DNA from: Mantis religiosa
Lineage: Eukaryota > Arthropoda > Insecta > Mantodea > Mantidae
Direction: 5' to 3'
Assembly: GCA_030765055.1 (NCBI GenBank)
Contig: JAUKNK010000058.1
Coordinates: 651,001 to 715,000, forward strand
Length of the DNA stretch: 64,000 nucleotides
The first letter of the stretch is position 1; each line of letters opens with the position of its first letter. Both the position numbers and the translations under genes were made by a program. The notes below the pieces were generated by a model. That model ran no database searches and was not told where the DNA came from. It worked only from the letters and a program-made list of their open reading frames with translations. Positions 55,494 through 64,000 of the stretch are shown piece after piece.

Positions 55494-56033
55494 TATACCA
55501 GTTTGTATGTATTTAGTAGATGTAATTAGACAGACAACTATTTGTCACTCTGTCATATAATTCAGTGGAATCGTTTTCTAGCAATACTAGCCCCAAACTA
55601 GCATTGGTAGCTACGCCTTACACCAGATCTTTAACTGGTAGTAGTCCTGGTTTCCGTTATTTTAAAGCAAACTCACACAACTGGTTTGCTTTCTACGTAC
55701 TTAATAGGTCCTCCATAGAGTTATTTTCCTTTTCGTTCAGGAAGGCGAGGATAAAACATGTAACTGTTCTCCTGCTCCTTGGCCAGAAATACCAGTCACA
55801 TTTGCTAGAAGAAAGAGTTCAGCACTTCAGCAGGATGAATAATAAAATAGAGAAGATATTTCTCAGGTTAGCTTTATGTTGAGTTTTTTTCGCTACTAAT
55901 ATAAATGTTCCATAGAAGCATTGTCAATATTTCTATCTCCAGACATTCCTCCGTGCCGAGTATGATATTGATGAGTCACCGCATTTCTAGCTTTAGGAAC
56001 CGAGTAGTTAGATTAGCACCCATGTTGTATATC
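55494..56033. other. No gene recognised
   Basis: The plus-strand ORF at 55565-55882 shows no domain. Otherwise AT-rich sequence. Confidence 0.35.
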
Positions 56034-56340
56034 TTGTTAAACTAACAAGTTATATTGCTGTTGTTAAGTCATTAAGAATTGTAAATAGTCAAGATGGCGG
56101 GCGTGAACGCAGCTTTTAATGTCAATTTGTTATATTTAGACCTCCTAAGTGACATTCCTAACAGAGTACGGCTTTGAGGAGAAATAATTTTGAGAAGCCA
56201 TCACAAGATTATCTACAGAGGTGTAGACTGTCGAAGGAATTTGCTGTGAAGGTTACTGCGTAAGTGTGAGAGAGATTAGAACTTGCTTTGTAAAAAATAT
56301 GGCGATCTCGCCTTTGCTTAAATCACTAATAACTGCGATT
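56034..56340 (+). pseudogene. PIF/Harbinger-like transposase scrap, copy 2
   Basis: Related to 9770-10080. From ATG 56094 it reads MAGVNAAFNVNLLYLDLLSD. After a frameshift come RRNNFEKPSQDYLQRCRLSK and EFAVKV. The two copies share non-coding flanks upstream of the ATG (TTGCTGTTGTTAAGTC type), so they are copies of one element and not just similar proteins. No DDE domain follows. Confidence 0.5.
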
Positions 56341-58176
56341 TGGTAATTCACTGAATTCTGTGGATAAACACTTTGTGCATGTCTCATTTTGGAGCGTTCA
56401 AGTCACTCGTCACTCCTAACTTCTTCCCACTTCATTTTACATCCACGTAAAACTGACAATGTTGATACGTGCTTTCGGTTCTGACAGTTGCATTGGAATA
56501 AAAGTTATTCCAATCATTACCCACGTCATATCTTTCTCCTTCATATTTATCGCATACTTCTCCTTATTTCCTACAACATCCTTATATTTAGTTACTTAAA
56601 TCAACTAACAATTTTCTATCCATTTATGAGAAATTTGTTCCTGGCTTCTCTTCACACAGGCGCCTCATGTAACTGACTGTTGCATTCAGTAATATATCAG
56701 CATTAGCAGTGTGAGTGATCGTCAAATGCTGCCTTCTTTAGGCACTTTTATGTGTTTCATCTCTTAGGGCTTGATTCATCTCAGATTTCGGTATTCAAAC
56801 AATTACCAGAAATTTCTCATTGTGAGATCTTATGGAATATTTCAATCCAGAAAATGTCTGTTTTTGATGATTCCGAATTGATAGACTCAGCGCTTTCGAT
56901 CACTTCTGGTCTTAACTTTGCATGAATGTCTGGCCGAACTATTTCCATGATTCTATAGTTTTGAAAGCAAAGTCACAAGAATTGATTGCATACCGCGTCT
57001 TTGACATAATTTCCGTTGAGCAAGTGGAAAAAGTACAAGTTTATGATGTTTTATCTGGTTCATGGTCTGACAGCGCAGTCACTTTGGGTAACACATAGGG
57101 AGCATCACAACGTAAAATGACAGTCAGCATTGTTAAAGTAGCTTCCAGTTATAATTTAATCTTCTTTAGTTCTTTTCTCACAGCTGACACAAGTGTTCCA
57201 CGGAAGCACTGAGAGAATATTTCTCTGTTCAGACATGCCTTCTTCTGAGAACAACCTAGAAGGGGTAGTGTATTGAGGACATTTGTCTTTCGATTGACCA
57301 ATCAGCCTTATCGGTAGTTTATGAGTTAGTTTTGCTTTATGTTGATTTATTAAACAAACATCTATGAATGCGCCTCTTATTTCCACTCCTAACCTGATCC
57401 GATACTCTTCCAGCCCAAGGTGCGTCTGATGTAACACATGAAGTTGTAGTAACCGAGTTGAGGTGGTATAACTGGCCCATCAAATATGGAAGAAACGTAA
57501 TTCATACGTTTACTATTGACTTATTGAGTAAGAAAGTCCTTCACCTAGCAATTGGAGGAAAGGCTGATTGTATCTCAATGGCCTGCCAAACCAACAGCCG
57601 CGTTCCTTCATAATATAAGAGTTAAGAAGGAGCGATTCCACTTTGTACTTCATGAAAGAGGCATCTGCAACAAACAGTTAAAATCCATTACACAAATAAT
57701 ATTTTGTCTTCTGCAAATCCTTGTGGAGTAATACTGCTTCGTTCAGATTGCCAGGAGGACATTTGTACATAGTGCAGTGGAATAATCAGAATTGCATTCA
57801 TTGACGAACATTGAACATTTCTCTAGATATACTTGAAAATTTAATATAATGAACTTTCACTTGGCTTTTACCAGTAATTCTCAGCATTTTATATTGGATT
57901 TGCAGTGCGTCCTGATTATTCTCATATCTTCGACACACATACATTTAAATAGCTTTTGACCAGACATCGAAGGTTAATTAGTAATGATTTTATCATTGCA
58001 ATAGTTGGATTCTACATACAGAGCTACATTAGCATTAACAGGATAGTGTATCATTCAGATAATACTGTAAGAAATAATATTTTGACCTTAGTCATTTCTA
58101 GCAGCATTTTTAAAAGCATAGAAGCTATTAAATTGTCCATTAAGATGATAGGAAAAACAAACACTTTCATTATGGC
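56341..58176. other. No gene recognised
   Basis: About 1.8 kb of AT-rich sequence. ORFs on both strands (for example minus 57437-57156) show no recognisable domain, and no repeat of another part of the window was seen. Confidence 0.35.
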
Positions 58177-59206
<1,030 letters not shown>

Positions 59207-59848
59207 GGGGGCGATCAACCAAAAGCAATAATTCTAATCATCAACAAAGAAATACAGGTGGTAAAGATTACACAATTGTGCGAAGAACATGTTAACTGCA
59301 TTGAGGTAACAACTGATGGTATAAGCTTCATCCTGTGTAATCATTATTTTCAATATAATGATGATATTCAAATACACATCGACAAGATGGAAAGAGTGCT
59401 AGACATGATGTCAAGAAAGTCCATTATATATGGTATGGATAGTAATGCCAAATCAAAGAGGTGGTATAGTAAAAATCCTGATAATAAGTGAGAAATATTA
59501 GAAGAAATATTACTACAGAACGATATGATCATAATGAATACACCATTTAATCCATTTAATTTTTAAAATAGAGCTGGAGCAGAGGAGAATATAGACCTTA
59601 CGGTAGCCAAAGGAGAGACTGTGAATCGTATCGGTAATTGGAAAGTGGCGCAACAACTAACAACTAGTGACCACAATTTAATATATTATGATATAGTAAC
59701 ATGGACAGAACGGGAACATCAAAATCAGCAGAAGGAAAGGAAATATCAGATAAAGAATGCTGATTGGGCAAAACCTAGAGGTTCAATTAAAATTCCCAAT
59801 GAAATACAAATTGGAGGAAATATAGATAAAAAAAAGCTAAGCAATTAA
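59207..59848 (+). pseudogene. R1-type LINE endonuclease
   Basis: The frame from 59207 reads PKAIILIINKEIQVVKI, then SIIYGMDSNAKSKRWYS, the R1-type form of the GD.NA motif with the Asp kept. A stop at 59489 is followed by the ORF 59621-59848, with TTSDHNLIYYDI, the SDH end. The start of the domain, including the catalytic Glu, is missing. Confidence 0.75.
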
Positions 59849-59868
59849 CACAAAGCATACAACAGGCG

Positions 59869-60822
59869 ATGGAGCAGGCATTAAAGAAATGTACAAATAC
59901 TGATGGAAAGTATAAGGTATGGAATGACAAACTGCAAAAACTAAGGAGCAGAGTGAGGAAGTTAAGAAGATATTATCAACTAAGTCGGACTGCGCAAGAA
60001 AAACAGATTAGACTTCAGGAATATAGAGAAGTGAAACAACAATATAAGATCAAGCTGGAAGAAACGAGGCAAGAAACATGGAAAAGATTTATAGAGGAAA
60101 ATGAATGGGGGAAATGGAGAAAATAAAAGCACCGGAAGTAATCTCAACAATAAAGAAACCTGATGGAACTTATACAGAATCGTGGACAAGCTCTATGAAT
60201 CACCTGTTGCAGATATTACTTCCTAGTGACGAACAAGAACAAGAGAATGAGGAACAGCAAGCTATGCGACGTGACTTTCAAAATGTATATATTAATCAAG
60301 GAGTAATCTACCCATATGACGTTTCGGAAGTAAAGTTAGCAATCCGAGAACTAAAGAAGAAAAAAGCACCAGGACCAGACAATATAAATGCAGAAATTCT
60401 ACAAAACATGGAAGAATCTATAGCACCATACTTATGTAGCCTACTTAATGAATGCCTGGTACAGGGGTGAGTTCCATACTGTTGGAAAGAAGCAGAGGTA
60501 GTAATACTAAAAAAAATCAGCAAATAAGGTTCCAACAGAGCCAAAAACATATAGACCAATATGTCTATTAAACACAATAGGAAAGGTACAGGAGAAATTA
60601 ATATTAAAAAGGATCAAGGAATATGGAATTATGATAAGCATGACCCAGAAACAATTTGGTTTCAGAAAGGGGAAATCCACTGAGGTGGCCATAAATGTGG
60701 CGTTACAAGCGATAAAAAGAAGTACAAATAAATATCTATTAGGAGTATTCATTGACATCGCTGGAGCCTTTGACAACTTATGGTGGCCGTATCTATTTAA
60801 AATCATGGAAGCGAAACAATAG
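59869..60822 (+). pseudogene. R1-type LINE linker and RT fingers/palm
   Basis: 59869-60126 is a basic, helical linker. 60105-60470 has KLAIRELKKKKAPGPDNINA, the K.APG.D RT entry motif. After frameshifts, 60631-60822 has KQFGFRKGKSTEVAINVAL and GVFIDIAGAFDNLWWPYLF, with the first catalytic Asp. A stop at 60820-60822 separates it from the next block. Confidence 0.8.
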
Positions 60823-61575
60823 CCAAAAGTTCTATACAATGTACTCAGAGATTATTGTAAAGATAGACGGGTACATGTCACCGGCAGAGAGGGAAAAATT
60901 ACAAGAGTAATTACCAAAGGTCGCCCACAGGGATGCATTCTGGGGCCCCTCTTCTGGGACATCATGACGGAGCCAATACTAGAAGAATTAGCTGTATCAC
61001 AAGATATCATCGAAATTGTTGCCTATGCAGATGACATTCTGATTATTACAGAGACAGATAGTAGGATGGAATTAGAGAGAAAAACGAATTCAACATTAAA
61101 GAAATTTAACAACTGGTGTAATCAAGCCAAATTAAAAATATCAGCGAAAATATCTGCCTATGTACTAATGAAAGGAGCGTTAATTAGGGACCCGACTATT
61201 AAGATAGATAATGAAAATATAAAAAGGGAAAAAGTAATTAAATATCTTGGAATACACCTGGCTGAAAAGAGAAACTTTGAGCAACACATAAAGAAAACCA
61301 AAGAAAAAACTATAAGAATAATGATGAAATTGTCTACTTTAGCAACGAGAACATTTAAATTACCGCCAAAGGCTATAACTTCATACCACATGAGTTTTAT
61401 TGTGGGAATAAATGCATATGGAGCTGGGGTATGGGCTAATAGAGTTAATATAAAAAAGAATGTGAAGATGATACGATCCATACAGAGAACAGGATTATTG
61501 AAATGTATTGGAGCCGTTAAGACCACATCTACAATGACGGTATTAATTGCAGTGGGGACATGGCCATTGGACTAG
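60823..61575 (+). pseudogene. R1-type LINE RT active site and thumb
   Basis: KGRPQGCILGPLFWDIM (template grip) runs into ORF 60964-61575 with EIVAYADDILIITE (active site), WCNQAKLKISAK, VIKYLGIHLAEKRNFEQH and GAVKTTSTMTVLIAVGTWPL, ending at LD, the R1-type block that closes the thumb. Catalytic residues are intact. Confidence 0.85.
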
Positions 61576-61930
61576 ATAATCATACAGCAAGGAGCCAACT
61601 ATCGGGTTAAAAAAGGGGACTTGAGTAAAGTAGAGAAAATAACAGGATATCCGTGCTCTACCAAAAAGGAAATAAATCAGAGACTTATAGAAGGATGGCA
61701 GCAAGAATGGAACAATATAGAGGAAGGTAGAAGAACGTACAATTTGTTTCAAATATAAGAGAAAGATTACGCTTAAGACAAATACAGCCAAGAAGAGCAG
61801 GTATACAATTTCTAAGTGGCCATGGACCATATCGGACCTATTTCAAAAGAATTGGAAGCTCAGATAGTGATATATGTGACAGCTGAAATATACACCAGAA
61901 CACACATTGTTTGAATGTAAAAAATACAAA
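61576..61930 (+). pseudogene. R1-type LINE carboxyl zinc motif, frameshifted
   Basis: Around 61870-61925 the plus strand reads DICDS, a stop, EIYT in one frame, and HTLFECKKYKG in another: together a decayed C-x2-C..H..C motif like that of the minus-strand R1-type element near 47430. The interval before it is frameshifted. Confidence 0.6.
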
Positions 61931-62931
61931 GGGAATCAGAGGATGGAATAAGGCGAGAAAATGAAATGGAAGATCAACAGGAACAACATATATGTGACCA
62001 AGAAATACCATAAAGGATCAACAAGAGACGCCAATACTGAACATCCATACGCAGAATGGGAGCGGGAGCGACAAGCAGATTAGCGGAAGACTCAGAAGAA
62101 GAGCGGAGTTAGCAGACATCTGCAATAGAATAATGTTTACGAAAGAAATCTGAACTGATGGATGTATTCTCTCCAAATGATGGTGGAAACACTACAAGTC
62201 TAACCGAGAGGAATATTACTACCAATAGTCGGATAGGAAATGACAGCAAATAAATGATAGAAAGCCTTATGTAGTAGACTTACATAGTGAGTTAGTTTGA
62301 GGAATTATAAAACTACTGGTATCCGGTAGCTAGTGGGACAGGACAATAGTGAATGTAAATGTAAGCAAGTAGGATATATGATACCTACGTAGGTAGTTTT
62401 CATGAGTTCTAAAGCTGCTGGTTTCCAGTAGCAAGTAGGTTAGAGTTAGCTAGTAGGTTAGGATTATTTGGCAAGTTAGATTAGGGAATATCTGCAAAGA
62501 TAAGAATTGTAAATGGAACTAATAAATAAGGCAGGCGCATAAAGAATATAAATCTGTGAAGAGCTTTGCCCTGGTATAGCTTCAAGATGCCAGGGCATGT
62601 GTTGAGCAGATTTTTCTTATTTTTTATTTATTATTTTTTTTTTACTTTAAATATCACAGCAAACTTAGAACAACAGAACCAGAATACTAACTATGATATT
62701 AGTAATTGTCACATAGTAGTTTGTTTTAGTTATATCTAATACCTGAGATTGCTTTGATCTTTATCCATGACATTTTAAACAGATTAGGAGGTTTAATGTT
62801 GGTACAGTATCTCAGTAAGCTAGCTGGAGTGAAAATAGCATTGACATAAACAGACAACTCTCTGTAGTTTGAGATGTTCACTTGTCTTTGAGTTTCTTAA
62901 GTCTGATTCAACTTTCCAAGAAGTTGTTTGT
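61931..62931 (+). other. R1-type LINE 3' UTR and flank
   Basis: Non-coding. It contains two near-copies of a phrase with CTGGT(A/T)TCC(G/A)GTAGC (near 62318 and 62428), which suggests short internal duplication in the 3' UTR. The element probably ends near 62620-62650. No gene is seen to 62931. Confidence 0.4.
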
Positions 62932-63193
62932 ATTTTTGAGTTTGATTTATGAGTCACTAGTTTACACTCAAACTTCACTTACTTGTTGTTGTATAACTGA
63001 AACATTTTTAAGATCATTTGATCTCATCCTCAATCACCAAACAGCTGAGGGTGAGATCGAATGATCTTGAAAACGTTTCAATTATACAACAACAAGTAAG
63101 TGAAGTTTGAGTGTAAACATAGTGACTCATAAATCAAACTCAAAAAAGAAGAACACTTCACTGTTAATAATGCTTCTGCTTTTTAATATTTAT
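62932..63193. mobile_element. 262-bp palindromic PLE derivative
   Basis: Bounded by GAAGTTGTTTGT at 62920-62931 and 63194-63205. The left arm is the PLE 3' end on the minus strand (to about 63033), the right arm the plus-strand copy (from about 63046), with about 13 bases between (ATCACCAAACAGC). Only the last codons and the tail of the PLE remain. The right tail (GAACACTTCACTGTTAATAATG) is longer than the left. Confidence 0.85.
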
Positions 63194-63323
63194 GAAGTTG
63201 TTTGTGTGATAAGAGAACAGTGGTATTTAGTTTAGTTTAAACAATTATAGATAGATTCAAAGAAGTTAATGGCTAAATTCACTTATATTTTTTGGTATAA
63301 TAAATATGATTTTTTCTTCACAG

Positions 63324-63809
63324 ATTTATTTCTGGATATAACCGCAACATTCTAATCGACAGCTATTTGAAATGTATAAGAAAATAGAGATCAAACAAGA
63401 GGATCTTCTTGAAGACGACATTGTCTCACAGAATAAGAGAGAGTTCTTTCAGAAGATTGTTACTGTGAAGACAAATAACGATTATGTACTTCTGGATGTT
63501 GATTGTGACATCACAGGCAAAACAAAAGTTAAATCAGGGACTCCTGTTATCCAACATCATGTAAGGCAGATTAAGAGCGAAACTGCTACGTGGAGCAACA
63601 ACTGCGAGTAAAATGTAAAATCAGACATTGAACAACAGACTTCATTTTCAGACATTGTTTCACAGAGTGAAGGAGAATTTCATCTAGAGGATCCTGTAGT
63701 GATTTATAAGATATACAACAGTGATCATGAAATTGATTATAAAATAGAAATTAAAGAAGAACCTTGGTGGCTGGAAGCAGAAAATTCATCAATTGGTAAT
63801 AGTACTAAG
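63324..63809 (+). pseudogene. Second amino-terminal zinc-finger-type exon, with one stop
   Basis: Acceptor TTTTTCTTCACAG ends at 63323, ATG at 63372, donor GTAAGT at 63810. The 146-codon frame is phase 0 at the donor, like the exon at 38.28 kb. It encodes YKKIEIKQEDLLEDDIVSQN, RQIKSETATWS, then a TAA at 63609-63611, then SDIVSQSEGEFHLEDP and YKIEIKEEPWWLEAENSS. The end block parallels DIKEEPLSLEPENS of the other exon, so the two are paralogous. The TAA may be a real lesion, a polymorphism or a sequencing error. Confidence 0.65.
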
Positions 63810-63872
63810 GTAAGTGATGTAGAAACCTGCTGAGTTAGACTGAGCAATGTCTTGTAATAATGTCGTCAATAT
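63810..63872 (+). other. Intron start
   Basis: Sequence after the donor GTAAGTGATG, 63 bp before a Gypsy LTR that runs off the window. Finger exons for this gene, if any, would lie further right. Confidence 0.4.
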
Positions 63873-64000
63873 TGTAACTTTGTGGGTTCGTAGAACTAAA
63901 AGGCCAAGTTGCAGAAATTAAAAGTCTCCTTTATTTCCGTAGCAATACACTGTCCAATTCTCACGTAACAAAATTACATCAATCCTCCAAGGTCAAGGAC
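63873..64000 (-). repeat. Partial Gypsy LTR at the window edge
   Basis: Begins TGTAACTTTGTGGGTTCG and matches the first 128 bases of the LTR at 15010-15496 with roughly ten differences. Whether it is a solo LTR or one end of a full element cannot be told. Strand is assigned by analogy with the 15-kb copy. Confidence 0.8.

Larger units (their letters stand above)
59207..62620 (+). mobile_element. R1-type LINE, 5' truncated
   Basis: Plus-strand endonuclease (59207-59848), linker (59869-60126), RT (60105-61575) and a carboxyl zinc motif (about 61860-61925), then 3' UTR. The 5' end is cut inside the endonuclease exactly at the microsatellite. Several stops and frameshifts are present. The tail near 62620-62650 is T/A-rich without a clear poly(A). 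Confidence 0.8.

Noticed and set aside
57156..57437. 93-codon minus-strand ORF
   Set aside because: No domain, no repeat relationship and no splice or promoter context.

Overview
The window looks like repeat-rich nuclear DNA from an arthropod with a large genome, most likely an insect. No bacterial operons, ribosome binding sites or complete housekeeping genes are visible. The evidence is many non-LTR retrotransposons of the R1/I and CR1-Jockey groups, Penelope-like elements (PLEs) with a GIY-YIG nuclease, Gypsy-type LTR elements, tRNA-derived SINEs, hAT, PIF/Harbinger and Tc1-mariner-type transposase relics, AT-rich introns with GT..AG borders, long trinucleotide microsatellites, and C2H2 zinc-finger exons carrying IKEEP motifs. 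The species cannot be named from the sequence alone.

Layout. 0.26-4.77 kb is a minus-strand LINE (gag-like ORF1, endonuclease, RT, RNase H). 4.77-8.88 kb is a minus-strand non-autonomous LTR element whose only recognisable content is a coiled-coil repeat ORF; its right LTR holds a clean solo LTR. 8.9-10.2 kb has a Harbinger-like scrap. 10.2-15.5 kb is a minus-strand Gypsy element interrupted by a Jockey-like LINE. 15.5-19.9 kb is LINE debris with a SINE. 20.56-21.67 kb is a four-copy tRNA-like composite flanked by a target duplication. 22.8-26.3 kb has a SINE, a PLE, a Tc1-mariner-type transposase pseudogene and a PLE tail. 26.5-34.05 kb is a long CR1-group LINE (coiled coil, SGNH esterase, endonuclease, RT) interrupted by an inverted PLE pair and by a SINE. 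34.9-38.1 kb has hAT, DDE and LINE relics.

Host-like sequence consists of three exons on the plus strand. Two are amino-terminal exons with repeated IKxE/IKEEP motifs (38.28-39.18 and 63.32-63.81 kb) and one is a C2H2 zinc-finger exon (53.28-54.31 kb) followed by about 1 kb of decayed fingers. They look like parts of a tandem zinc-finger gene cluster. The 14 kb between the first exon and the finger exon holds a 91-92 bp minisatellite in two blocks, an inverted PLE pair and an R1-type LINE. Whether those two exons are spliced together is not settled, because the intron phases I read do not match simply.

The strongest structural signal is that inverted PLE pairs with their 5' ends facing occur three times at unrelated sites (28.15-30.47, 44.51-45.44 and 62.93-63.19 kb), each flanked by a 12-21 bp target-site duplication. 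The four-copy tRNA-like composite at 20.6-21.7 kb is similarly palindromic and is also bounded by a target duplication.
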